33,854 nt of DNA from Burkholderiales bacterium (GTDB lineage: Bacteria > Pseudomonadota > Gammaproteobacteria > Burkholderiales > Burkholderiaceae_C), in contig JAKFVA010000032.1 of NCBI GenBank assembly GCA_021732385.1, forward strand, positions 1 through 33,854. The letters are read 5' to 3'. Positions 15,661 to 24,228 of the stretch are shown here, piece after piece; the stretch's first letter is position 1; each line of letters opens with the position of its first letter. A program made the translations under genes and the position numbers. A model generated the notes under the pieces. That model was not told the origin of the DNA. It did not search any database and worked only from the letters and a program-made list of their open reading frames with translations.

Positions 15661-16650
15661 ATGAACGCAATCAAAACCCTTTTGCTGGCGCTTGCCTTGG
15701 CGGCCAGCCCGCTGGCACAGTCGCAAACCCTGCTGAATGTCTCGTACGACGTGGCGCGTGAGTTTTACAAAGACTTCAACGCTGCGTTTGTGGCGCACAT
15801 CAAAAAGACCAGCGGCAAAGACGTCAAGGTTGACCAATCTCATGCCGGCTCGAGCGCCCAGGCGCGCGCCGTGGCCGATGGCCTGGAGGCCGATGTGGTG
15901 ACCATGAACACCACGACCGACATCGAATTTCTGGCGGAAAAGGGTGTGGTTGCCAAGGACTGGGTGAAAAAATTCCCTAACAACGCCGCGCCTACCAGTT
16001 CCACTATGCTGTTTTTGGTGCGCAACGGCAATCCCAAGGGCATCAAGGACTGGGACGATTTGATCAAGCCCGGCATCCAAGTGGTGGTGGTTAACCCCAA
16101 GACCGGTGGTAATGGCCGCATGGCGTACCTGGCCGCCTGGAGCTATGTGCGCAAGAAGGGTGGCACCGATGCGCAAGCGGCGGAATTCGTTGGCAAGCTC
16201 TACAAAAACGTGCCGGTATTGGCGCGCGGCGGGCGCGATGCCACGGCGGTGTTTTTGCAGCGCAATATTGGTGACGTGCTGGTCACTTTCGAGTCGGAGG
16301 TGTTGTCGGTGGACCGCGAATTTGGCGCGGGCAAAGTCGATGCGATTCACCCCAGCATCAGCATCATTGCCGAGAACCCGGTGGCGGTGGTTGAACGCAC
16401 CGTAGCCAAAAAAGGCACGGGCGAACTGGCCAAGGCCTATCTGGACTTTTTGTATTCCGAAGAGGGTCAGGAAGTGGCGGCCAAACATGCTATTCGCCCG
16501 CGCTCTGCGGTCGTGCAAAAGAAGTACGCCAGTGTCTTCAAGCCCTTGATCTTGGTGCCGGTGTCGGAATACTTTGGTTCGCTGGCCGAGGCGCAAAAAG
16601 TGCACTTCAATGACGGTGGCCAGTTCGACAAGCTGTACACCGTCAAATAA
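15661..16650 (+). CDS. sbp: Sulfate/thiosulfate ABC transporter periplasmic binding protein (second paralogue)
   Basis: The 329-residue protein has a plain Sec signal (MNAIKTLLLALALAASPLAQSQ) and the same core as its neighbour (LLNVSYDVAREFYKDFNAAF, QSHAGSSAQARAVADGLEAD, NPKTGGNGRMAYLAAWSY). The two are clearly related but not a recent duplication; signal peptides and C-termini differ. One may prefer sulfate and the other thiosulfate, as Sbp and CysP do in E. coli (inference). The 149-bp gap before it includes AT-rich GTATTCGTATAAAGAAATAA, a possible separate promoter. It ends 21 bp before cysT. Confidence 0.95.
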   Translation: MNAIKTLLLALALAASPLAQSQTLLNVSYDVAREFYKDFNAAFVAHIKKTSGKDVKVDQSHAGSSAQARAVADGLEADVVTMNTTTDIEFLAEKGVVAKDWVKKFPNNAAPTSSTMLFLVRNGNPKGIKDWDDLIKPGIQVVVVNPKTGGNGRMAYLAAWSYVRKKGGTDAQAAEFVGKLYKNVPVLARGGRDATAVFLQRNIGDVLVTFESEVLSVDREFGAGKVDAIHPSISIIAENPVAVVERTVAKKGTGELAKAYLDFLYSEEGQEVAAKHAIRPRSAVVQKKYASVFKPLILVPVSEYFGSLAEAQKVHFNDGGQFDKLYTVK

Positions 16651-16671
16651 ATGGCCCCCGCACACTAGCGC

Positions 16672-17547
16672 ATGACCGCCTCAATTGCTGCGCCGCAGCT
16701 GGCGGCGCAGACCCCACCGCGCCGCTCTGCCAAGCGCGTACTGCCCGGCTTTCAGCTCACGCTGGGCTATACGCTGTTTTACCTCGGCCTGATAGTGCTG
16801 ATTCCGCTCTCGGCCCTGGTCTTCAAAACTTTCACGCTCACCGGCGAGGCATTCTGGGCGGCCATCAGTTCGCCGCGCGTGGTGGCCTCGTACCAACTCA
16901 CGTTCGGTGCGTCGCTGATTGCCGCGTTGGTGAATTTGGTGTTTGGCTTGCTGGTGGCCTGGGTGCTGGTGCGCTATGAATTCCCGGGCAAAAAAATCAT
17001 GGACGCGCTGGTGGATTTGCCGTTTGCCTTGCCCACGGCTGTGGCCGGTATTGCACTGACGGCGCTGCTGGCGGGCAATGGTTGGGTGGGCCAGTTCTTT
17101 GAGCCCTACGGCGTCCAGCTGGCGTTCAAACCCGTCGGCATTGTGATCGCGCTGATTTTCATTGGCTTGCCGTTTGTGGTGCGCACTGTGCAGCCGGTTT
17201 TGGAAGACTTTGAGCAGGAACTGGAAGAAGCCGCCATGAGCCTGGGCGCCACGCGGCTGCAAACCTTTTTGCGGGTGGTCTTGCCGTCCATCCTGCCAGC
17301 GTTGTTGACGGGCTTTGCGCTGGCCTTTGCCCGCGCCATCGGCGAGTACGGCTCGGTAATTTTCATTGCCGGTAATGTACCGCTGGTGTCGGAGATTACG
17401 CCGCTCATCATCATCGGCAAGCTCGAGCAATACGATTACGCCGGGGCCACGGCGGTGGCGCTGGTAATGCTGGTGATCTCGTTTGCGTTGCTGCTGGTGA
17501 TCAACGCGCTGCAAGCCTGGCAGCGCAAGCGCAGCGGAGGCGTTTAA
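16672..17547 (+). CDS. cysT: Sulfate ABC transporter permease CysT
   Basis: The 291-residue inner-membrane permease has about six hydrophobic segments and the coupling motif typical of the family ([21 protein letters not shown], near residues 184-204), through which it contacts Cys[16 protein letters not shown] is the conserved C-terminal stretch of CysT proteins. It pairs with CysW. Its TAA shares a base with the cysW ATG (TAATG). Confidence 0.95.
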   Translation: MTASIAAPQLAAQTPPRRSAKRVLPGFQLTLGYTLFYLGLIVLIPLSALVFKTFTLTGEAFWAAISSPRVVASYQLTFGASLIAALVNLVFGLLVAWVLVRYEFPGKKIMDALVDLPFALPTAVAGIALTALLAGNGWVGQFFEPYGVQLAFKPVGIVIALIFIGLPFVVRTVQPVLEDFEQELEEAAMSLGATRLQTFLRVVLPSILPALLTGFALAFARAIGEYGSVIFIAGNVPLVSEITPLIIIGKLEQYDYAGATAVALVMLVISFALLLVINALQAWQRKRSGGV

Positions 17548-18467
17548 TGGCCATTGCAAAGCGCGTGCAAACCACCGAAGCTGCCTGGGTGCGTGGGCTG
17601 TTGATTGGTATTGCGCTGGTCTTCATGCTGCTGTTTCTGGTGCTGCCATTGGCCGCTGTGTTCGCCGAGGCGCTGCGCAAGGGCTGGGCCGCGTATTGGG
17701 ATGCTTTGAGGGAGCCGGATGCATGGTCGGCGATTCGCTTGACCCTGATCACTGCCGCCATTGCCGTGCCGCTGAACCTGGTGTTTGGCATTGCGGCGGC
17801 GTGGGCCATTGCCAAGTACGAGTTCCGTGGCAAGGCTTTTTTGACCACGCTGGTCGATTTGCCGTTCTCTGTCTCGCCGGTGGTGGCAGGCTTGATTTAT
17901 GTACTGGTGTTTGGCGCGCAGGGCTGGTTTGGGCCGTGGTTGCAAGCGCATGACATCAAGATTATTTTTGCCGTTCCCGGCATTGTGCTGGCCACGGTGT
18001 TTGTCACCTTTCCGTTCATTGCCCGCGAATTAATCCCACTGATGCAGGCGCAGGGCAACGACGAGGAACAGGCTGCGATTGTGCTGGGGGCCACTGGCTG
18101 GCAAACCTTCTGGTATGTGACGCTGCCCAACATCAAGTGGGGACTTATCTACGGCGTTATCTTGTGCAACGCGCGGGCCATGGGCGAGTTTGGCGCGGTC
18201 TCGGTGGTGTCGGGCCACATCCGTGGGCAGACCAACACCATGCCGCTGCATGTGGAGGTGCTCTACAACGAATACCAGTCGGTGGCGGCCTTTGCCGTGG
18301 CGTCGCTTCTGGCCTTGCTGGCGCTGGTCACGCTGGTCATCAAGTCGGTGGTGCAGTGGCGCCATTCGCGCGAGCTGCAAGTCGCTGCTGATCTGCCGCC
18401 CGAGCGGCCCACTGCATCAACGCCTGCCGCCCTGGGCCCCACCGCCCTGCCTGGAGAAACCCCATGA
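17547..18467 (+). CDS. cysW: Sulfate ABC transporter permease CysW
   Basis: The 306-residue permease has six hydrophobic segments, a coupling loop [22 protein letters not shown] and the CysW hallmark [21 protein letters not shown]. It forms the channel with CysT. The C-terminus extends about 30 residues beyond the last membrane segment with a Pro/Ala-rich tail. ATGA overlap with cysA at 18464-18467. Confidence 0.95.
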   Translation: MAIAKRVQTTEAAWVRGLLIGIALVFMLLFLVLPLAAVFAEALRKGWAAYWDALREPDAWSAIRLTLITAAIAVPLNLVFGIAAAWAIAKYEFRGKAFLTTLVDLPFSVSPVVAGLIYVLVFGAQGWFGPWLQAHDIKIIFAVPGIVLATVFVTFPFIARELIPLMQAQGNDEEQAAIVLGATGWQTFWYVTLPNIKWGLIYGVILCNARAMGEFGAVSVVSGHIRGQTNTMPLHVEVLYNEYQSVAAFAVASLLALLALVTLVIKSVVQWRHSRELQVAADLPPERPTASTPAALGPTALPGETP

Positions 18468-19621
18468 GCATAGAAATCCGTAACGTCAGCAAACAGTTTG
18501 GTAATTTTCAAGCCCTGCGCGATGTGTCGCTTGATATTGACTCCGGTGAACTGGTGGCCTTGCTCGGCCCCTCGGGCTGCGGCAAGACCACGCTGCTGCG
18601 CATCATTGCCGGGCTGGAAACCGCCGACGCAGGCAACATCCTGTTCAATGGCGCAGACACCACCGACGTGCATGTGCGCGAGCGGCAGGTGGGTTTTGTG
18701 TTTCAGCACTACGCGCTGTTTCGCCACATGACGGTGTTTGAAAACGTCGCCTTTGGCCTGCGCGTCAAACCCAAAAGCCAGCGGCCCACTGAAGCACAAA
18801 TCAAGAAAAAGGTGCACGACCTGCTCAGCCTGGTGCAGCTCGACTGGCTGGCCGACCGTTTTCCCTCGCAGCTCTCGGGTGGCCAGCGCCAGCGCATTGC
18901 CCTGGCGCGCGCGCTCGCTGTCGAGCCCAAGGTGTTACTGCTGGATGAGCCCTTTGGCGCGCTCGATGCCAAAGTGCGCAAGGAACTGCGCCGCTGGCTG
19001 CGCCGCCTGCACGATGAGCTCAACGTCACCAGCATCTTTGTCACGCACGACCAAGAAGAGGCGCTTGAAGTTGCCGACCGCGTGGTGCTGATGAACCACG
19101 GCCAGATCGAGCAGATTGGCTCGCCGCAAGCCGTGTGGGAGCACCCGGCCAGCCCGTTTGTCTACGGTTTTTTGGGCGACGTCAATCTATTCCATGGCAG
19201 GGCGCACGAGGGCCAGGTGCATATTGGCGAGGGTGCGCAAAGCATGCAAATCCATGCGCCCGAACATGCTGGCGCGCATAACGCCAAGGCTTTTGCCTAT
19301 GTGCGCCCTCATGAGCTGGATGTACAACGCCACTTGCCTGGCGCACCGATTGATGCCGAGCAGCAGCTGGGCTCTTTGGTAATGCGGCTGGACCGCGCGG
19401 TGGTGGTGGGACCGATTGCCCGGTTGGAGCTGCTGCCGGTGGGTGATGCCACTTCCAGCGCGCCCGGCCAAGATACGCTGGTTGAAGCCCAGATTGCCGC
19501 CCAGCACTACCGAGACATGGGCTTGCATGAGGGCGATCTGGTGCGGGTCACGCCGCGCCAGGCACGGGTGTTTGTACAAGACGCTAACGCGGCAGCTGAT
19601 GCCTTCTTCCCGATTATTTAA
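18464..19621 (+). CDS. cysA: Sulfate/thiosulfate import ATP-binding protein CysA
   Basis: The 385-residue ABC ATPase powers the importer. Walker [10 protein letters not shown] is at residues 35-43, the signature LSGGQRQR at 137-144, Walker [13 protein letters not shown] at 158-169 and the switch histidine in [11 protein letters not shown]-terminal regulatory domain of about 130 residues (from [10 protein letters not shown] on) follows, with the TOBE-like VRPHELDVQ motif seen in CysA. Last gene of the transporter run. Confidence 0.96.
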   Translation: MSIEIRNVSKQFGNFQALRDVSLDIDSGELVALLGPSGCGKTTLLRIIAGLETADAGNILFNGADTTDVHVRERQVGFVFQHYALFRHMTVFENVAFGLRVKPKSQRPTEAQIKKKVHDLLSLVQLDWLADRFPSQLSGGQRQRIALARALAVEPKVLLLDEPFGALDAKVRKELRRWLRRLHDELNVTSIFVTHDQEEALEVADRVVLMNHGQIEQIGSPQAVWEHPASPFVYGFLGDVNLFHGRAHEGQVHIGEGAQSMQIHAPEHAGAHNAKAFAYVRPHELDVQRHLPGAPIDAEQQLGSLVMRLDRAVVVGPIARLELLPVGDATSSAPGQDTLVEAQIAAQHYRDMGLHEGDLVRVTPRQARVFVQDANAAADAFFPII

Positions 19622-19763
19622 GCCCAATTGCCTCAGCACCCCGCAATTATGTAGGGCCTTATCGCCGAGGTAGACGCTGGGTTACTCCAGGCCGGACGGG
19701 TCAAGGCGGTGGTTGTGCCGACAATCAGCTACCAGCATGTGCTGGGCCATAAAACTAAACCCC

Positions 19764-20099
19764 ATGAAATTTCCCGTCGACTCCCACATCACCAGCCGCC
19801 GCACTTTCATCTTGCACACCGTTGCAGGCACCAGTGCAATGGCCGTAGCCGCTACTGTGCATGCGCAAGCGCAGCCATTGGTGTCAGAAACCGATCCCAC
19901 TGCTGTTGCATTGGCCTACAAAGCCGATGCCACCAAAGTGGACAAAGCCAAGAACCCCAAGTACGCAGCAGGTCAGCTGTGCAATAACTGTGCGCTCTAC
20001 CAGGGCAAGGCCACCGACAAGGCTGCGCCTTGCCCATTGTTTGCTGGCAAGCAGGTGGCTGGTTCCGGCTGGTGCAGTGCCTGGGCCAAAAAGGGATAA
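19764..20099 (+). CDS. High-potential iron-sulfur protein (HiPIP)
   Basis: This 111-residue protein is a soluble periplasmic electron carrier with one [4Fe-4S] cluster. The N-terminal twin-arginine signal SRRTFILHTVAGTSAM is followed by a cleavage region near AQAQP. The four cluster ligands appear as C-x2-C-x13-C-x13-C (CNNC...PC...WCSAW), the HiPIP spacing. HiPIPs shuttle electrons between cytochrome bc1 and terminal oxidases or reaction centres. No partner gene is adjacent; the photolyase gene starts 20 bp downstream and could be co-transcribed. Confidence 0.95.
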   Translation: MKFPVDSHITSRRTFILHTVAGTSAMAVAATVHAQAQPLVSETDPTAVALAYKADATKVDKAKNPKYAAGQLCNNCALYQGKATDKAAPCPLFAGKQVAGSGWCSAWAKKG

Positions 20100-20119
20100 G
20101 TTAGACCCGGGTACACCGC

Positions 20120-21742
20120 ATGCCCAGCAGCACTGCCCTGGTCTGGTTCAAGCGCGACTTGCGCCTGCATGACCATGCGGCTTTGGTTGCCGCACAAAGC
20201 TTTGAGGCGGTAGCTGCGGTGTTTGTGATTGAACCCGATTGGTTGGCCAGCCCGGAGTGCGACCCCAGTCATGTCGACTTTGGGCTTGCTTGTTTGCAAG
20301 CACTTCGCACTGGGCTGGCCGCACGCGGCCTGCCGCTGTGGGTGCGTGTAGGCACCATGCAGCAAGTGCTGGATGATTTGTATGGGGCGATCGCATTTAC
20401 CCATTTGCTTAGTCACGAAGAAACCGGCCCCGGCTGGACCTATACGCGCGACTTGCAAGTGGCTGCCTGGTGCCGTGCGCGCAGTGTGCAATGGCAGGAA
20501 TTCACACAGACCGGCGTGGTACGCCGCTTGCGTAGCCGCCAGGGCTGGGCGCAGCGCTGGAACCAGCGGATGGACTCGCCTGTGGTTGCTGCGCCGGAGC
20601 GGCTTGTTGGCGGCTTTGCTGCTGCCGTAGGCCCAGTCACCCTTACCTTAAATGACCTGCCCACACTGGCCAGCTTGGGTGTGCCTACCCACGGCAAAAA
20701 TTTGCAGGCAGCCGGCGAGACCGCTGCCTGGGCCACGCTGGAGAGTTTTTTGGCGGGTCGTGCGCGCGGTTACCGGCGCTCGCTGTCCAGCCCGCTGCTG
20801 GCACAAACGGGCTGCAGCCGCCTGAGCCCGCACCTGGCATTTGGCACATTGTCCATGCGCAGCGTGCACCAGGCGACTGAAGCCGTCATCAGCACTACCG
20901 ACGACCGCAGCCTCGTCTATGCCTTGCGCGGTTTCACTGGCCGCTTGCGTTGGCATTGCCACTTTATGCAAAAGCTGGAAGACGAGCCAGCCATTGAGTT
21001 TCAAAACTTTGCGCGGGTTTGCGACGGTTTGCGTGAGGGCCAGTTCGACACCACCAAATTCACCGCTTGGTGCCAGGCGCAAACGGGCTACCCGATGGTC
21101 GACGCCTGCATGCGCTCGCTGCTGGCTACGGGTTGGCTCAACTTTCGCATGCGGGCGATGCTGGTGAGCTTTGCCTCCTACCACTTGTGGCTGCACTGGC
21201 GCGAAACCGGCTTGTTCCTGGCCCGCCAGTTTCTCGACTTTGAACCCGGTATTCACTGGAGCCAAATGCAAATGCAAAGTGGCACCACCGGCATTAACAC
21301 TTTGCGCATCTACTCACCTACCAAGCAGGCACTTGACCACGACCCCGAGGGCGTCTTCATCCGCCAGTGGCTACCTGAACTTGCGCGCGTGCCCTTGCCC
21401 TTGCTGGCGCAGCCCTGGCGCATGAGCGCCGCCGAACAACTGCAAGCGGGCTGCGAGATTGGCCGCGACTACCCGGCCCCGGTGGTGGATGACAAGGTGG
21501 CGCTCAAATACGCCAAAGACCAGCTTTACGGCCTGCGCCAGACGCTCGAGGCACGCCAGCAAGCCAAGGCGGTACATGAGCGCCACGGCTCGCGCAAGAG
21601 TGGCTTGTCCAAGACCAGCGCCGCTGGCCGTTCTGCCCTAGCGCAGCGCCCCGTAAAAGCAACAAAAACCACGAAAAAAAAGCCAACAAAAAAAGCTGCT
21701 GATGCGGCAGTTGCGGCAGCTTTGCAAGGACAACTTTTTTAA
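20120..21742 (+). CDS. Cryptochrome/deoxyribodipyrimidine photolyase family flavoprotein
   Basis: The 540-residue protein has the N-terminal antenna domain (ALVWFKRDLRLHDHAAL) and a C-terminal FAD-binding domain. Its markers include SRLSPHLAFGTLSMRSV, WHCHFMQKLEDEP, TGYPMVDACMRSLLATGWLNFRMRAM and DFEPGIHWSQMQMQSGTTG. Photolyases use blue light and FADH- to reverse UV-induced pyrimidine dimers. The middle and C-terminal motifs are those of class I-like proteins, but CPD repair versus signalling cannot be separated by eye. A Lys/Ala-rich tail of about 40 residues (KATKTTKKKPTKKAAD) is unusual and may add DNA affinity. A DUF2256 gene follows 11 bp later. Confidence 0.93.
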   Translation: MPSSTALVWFKRDLRLHDHAALVAAQSFEAVAAVFVIEPDWLASPECDPSHVDFGLACLQALRTGLAARGLPLWVRVGTMQQVLDDLYGAIAFTHLLSHEETGPGWTYTRDLQVAAWCRARSVQWQEFTQTGVVRRLRSRQGWAQRWNQRMDSPVVAAPERLVGGFAAAVGPVTLTLNDLPTLASLGVPTHGKNLQAAGETAAWATLESFLAGRARGYRRSLSSPLLAQTGCSRLSPHLAFGTLSMRSVHQATEAVISTTDDRSLVYALRGFTGRLRWHCHFMQKLEDEPAIEFQNFARVCDGLREGQFDTTKFTAWCQAQTGYPMVDACMRSLLATGWLNFRMRAMLVSFASYHLWLHWRETGLFLARQFLDFEPGIHWSQMQMQSGTTGINTLRIYSPTKQALDHDPEGVFIRQWLPELARVPLPLLAQPWRMSAAEQLQAGCEIGRDYPAPVVDDKVALKYAKDQLYGLRQTLEARQQAKAVHERHGSRKSGLSKTSAAGRSALAQRPVKATKTTKKKPTKKAADAAVAAALQGQLF

Positions 21743-21753
21743 CCAGTCAGCGC

Positions 21754-21939
21754 ATGAAAAATAGTTTGAAAAATGACTTCAAAGGCAACAAGAGCAGCTT
21801 GCCCAGCAAGCCTTGTTTGGCTTGTGGTCGCCCAATGACGTGGCGCAAGGCCTGGGCAAAAAACTGGGAGCAGGTGCGCTACTGCTCGGATACCTGCCGA
21901 GCGAAAAAAACCACCAAGATACCCCCAACCCCTGAATAA
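21754..21939 (+). CDS. DUF2256 zinc-ribbon protein
   Basis: This 61-residue protein contains the DUF2256 core PCLACGRPMTWRKAWAKNW followed by VRYCSDTCR, with CxxC and CxxxC pairs that probably hold one zinc. Function is unknown, but the family often lies beside photolyase genes, as here, where it sits between two of them with gaps of 11 and 7 bp. The N-terminus is lysine-rich. Confidence 0.92.
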   Translation: MKNSLKNDFKGNKSSLPSKPCLACGRPMTWRKAWAKNWEQVRYCSDTCRAKKTTKIPPTPE

Positions 21940-21946
21940 AAGCAGC

Positions 21947-23548
21947 ATGGTCAAAATGCCCAACGCCGCAAAGCCCATAAAGCCTGCAAAGCCCATTACG
22001 CCGGTTCGTCATCTGGTGTTGGTGCTGGGGGACCAGCTTGACGAAGCTGCTGCCGCATTTGATGAGTTTGATCCCGCGCTAGACGCCATTTGGATGGCTG
22101 AAGTGGCCGAGGAATCCACCCATATCTGGTCGTCCAAGCAACGTATTGCAATTTTTTTAAGCGCCATGCGCCACTTTGCCGAACACCTGCGCGCACGGGG
22201 CTGGCATGTGCACTACACGCAGCTTGATGATGCGGACAACCCCGGCACGCTGGCTGGGCAACTGCATGCCGCTATTGCGCAGCTCAAGCCTGTCGCGTTG
22301 GTGATGACCGCGCCAGGCGACTGGCGCGTGCTGCAAGCGCTTAAGGGTGTGGCGCACACAACCAAATTGCTGCTTGAAATTCGGGACGACCGGCATTTCT
22401 TCAGTACCGTACGCGATTTTGCGCAGCACGCCAAGGGCCGCAAGCAATTGCGACTGGAATACTGGTATCGCGAGCTGCGCCACGCCACCGGCATCTTGAT
22501 GGAGGGCAGAGGCGCTGACCAAAAACCCGTGGGCGGGCAATGGAACTTTGACCACGACAACCGCGCTGCATTTGGCAAAAACGGCCCTGGCGCCCTGCCA
22601 CCGCCCGAACGTTTTGCGCCTGACGCCACCACGCAAGAGGTGATGGCGCTGGTGAATTCGCGTTTTGCCGATCACCCAGGCACCATCACCACTTTTGGCT
22701 GGCCAGTCACAGGGGAGCAAGCGCTTGTCGTGCTGCAAGGCTTCATTACGCAGCGCCTGCCGCTATTTGGCCAGTACCAGGACGCGATGTGGGAAGGCGA
22801 GCTGTGGCTCTACCACTCGCACCTGTCGGCGGCGCTCAATCTGAAGCTTTTGAATCCGCGTGAAGTCGTAGAGGCTGCCGTGGCGGCTTTCGAATCGGGC
22901 CATGCGCCGCTGGCGGCTGTAGAGGGCTTTGTGCGGCAAATTTTGGGCTGGCGCGAGTATGTGCGCGGCATCTACTGGACGCAAATGCCCAGCTATTTAG
23001 ATCGCAACGCGCTGGACGCGCAGGAAAAACTCCCGGCGTTTTACTGGACGGGTGATACCGACATGGCCTGCCTGCGCGACGCCATCTCGCAAACTTTGAG
23101 CCACGGTTACGCCCACCACATCCAGCGGCTGATGGTGACCGGTTTGTATGCGCTGCTGTACGGTGTGCAACCGCAGCAAGTGCACGGTTGGTATTTGAGC
23201 GTGTATGTGGATGCGGTTGAATGGGTGGAACTGCCCAACGTGCTGGGTATGAGCCAGTTTGCCGACGGCGGCTTGATGGCCAGCAAGCCCTATGCCGCCA
23301 CCGGCAAATACATTCAGCGCATGAGCAACCACTGCCGGGGCTGTCGCTTTGACCCGGGCGAATCGCTTGGGGAAAAAGCTTGCCCCTTCACCACCCTATA
23401 TTGGGATTTTTTACTGCGACACGAAACCCTTTTGGCTAAAAATCCGCGCATGCTGATGCAGCTAAAAAACCTGACCCGCCTGACGCCTGAAAAACGTGTG
23501 GCACTGGCGCAAGCCGCGCAGGCCCACCGCGCTAAATCGGCTTGTTAA
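21947..23548 (+). CDS. Iron-sulfur bacterial photolyase/cryptochrome (FeS-BCP type)
   Basis: The 533-residue protein begins with the family core RHLVLVLGDQLD after a short Lys/Pro-rich leader and carries YHSHLSAALNLKLLNP, GWREYVRGIYW and HIQRLMVTGLYALLYG. Four cysteines at 375, 463, 466 and 479 have the spacing (88, 3, 13) of the [4Fe-4S] ligands of Agrobacterium PhrB, a (6-4) photolyase. It therefore most likely repairs (6-4) photoproducts and complements the other photolyase. It ends with a 4-bp overlap of the convergent gspB gene. Confidence 0.94.
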   Translation: MVKMPNAAKPIKPAKPITPVRHLVLVLGDQLDEAAAAFDEFDPALDAIWMAEVAEESTHIWSSKQRIAIFLSAMRHFAEHLRARGWHVHYTQLDDADNPGTLAGQLHAAIAQLKPVALVMTAPGDWRVLQALKGVAHTTKLLLEIRDDRHFFSTVRDFAQHAKGRKQLRLEYWYRELRHATGILMEGRGADQKPVGGQWNFDHDNRAAFGKNGPGALPPPERFAPDATTQEVMALVNSRFADHPGTITTFGWPVTGEQALVVLQGFITQRLPLFGQYQDAMWEGELWLYHSHLSAALNLKLLNPREVVEAAVAAFESGHAPLAAVEGFVRQILGWREYVRGIYWTQMPSYLDRNALDAQEKLPAFYWTGDTDMACLRDAISQTLSHGYAHHIQRLMVTGLYALLYGVQPQQVHGWYLSVYVDAVEWVELPNVLGMSQFADGGLMASKPYAATGKYIQRMSNHCRGCRFDPGESLGEKACPFTTLYWDFLLRHETLLAKNPRMLMQLKNLTRLTPEKRVALAQAAQAHRAKSAC

Positions 23549-24225
23549 AAACGCAGCAGGTAGCGTGTGCCCTGGTAATTGAGCAGGGCAGATTTTTCCT
23601 TGATTTGTTCCAGTACATGGCCCGGTGCCAGCTTGTCGCCCTCGCGCAGTACTTGGCCGTTAAGAATCAACAGGCGATGTGCCGGGTTGCTGGAGTAGGT
23701 TGAGCCGCTCACGCTCAAGCTGGGCAACTGTTGACGCACGCTGGCGGGCAACTGAGCCAGTTCCACTGCCAGTGATTTCTCAGGGTCAGTGGGTGGCGCA
23801 ACGGCCACTGGGGCTGGCACGGGTGCAGGTGTTGCAATCACGGGCGCAGCGGCAATGGGTGCAGGTGCAGCAGCCACGGGCAAAGCAGCCTGCGCTGGCG
23901 GCACTTGCGGTGTTGGGGCGGGCGCTTGAGTTGGCGCTTGCGCTTGCGCTATGGCTGCGGGTGCCGGGGGCACTGCGGCGGGGCTGCCCGCCATACCCGT
24001 TGCAACAGGCGGTGTATCAAACGCGCCCCAGTGCCAGGCGGTGGCCAGCAAGCCTGCCGCCAGCACTGCCAATGGCAGGGCCAGCATCAGCAGACGCTGC
24101 AACGGTGTAGCGGGCAAGCTGGCTGATGGGGGCAGTACGTTAGCGGTTTGCGCCAGCAGGCCAGGGGCGGCATGGCGCTCGCGTTGGGCATCGGCACGTT
24201 TAAGGGCGTCAAGAATATAGGACAT
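23545..24225 (-). CDS. gspB: Type II secretion accessory protein GspB
   Basis: The 226-residue protein begins MSYILDALKRADAQRE, the GspB/ExeB N-terminal signature. It has one membrane segment at about residues 44-64, a Pro/Ala-rich periplasmic linker of roughly 90 residues and the C-terminal GspB domain (NPAHRLLILNGQVLREGDKL, LLNYQGTRYLLRF). In Aeromonas the ExeA-ExeB complex remodels peptidoglycan to let the secretin GspD assemble. It lies 3 bp downstream of gspA. Confidence 0.93.
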   Translation of the reverse strand: MSYILDALKRADAQRERHAAPGLLAQTANVLPPSASLPATPLQRLLMLALPLAVLAAGLLATAWHWGAFDTPPVATGMAGSPAAVPPAPAAIAQAQAPTQAPAPTPQVPPAQAALPVAAAPAPIAAAPVIATPAPVPAPVAVAPPTDPEKSLAVELAQLPASVRQQLPSLSVSGSTYSSNPAHRLLILNGQVLREGDKLAPGHVLEQIKEKSALLNYQGTRYLLRF

Positions 24226-24228
24226 GGC

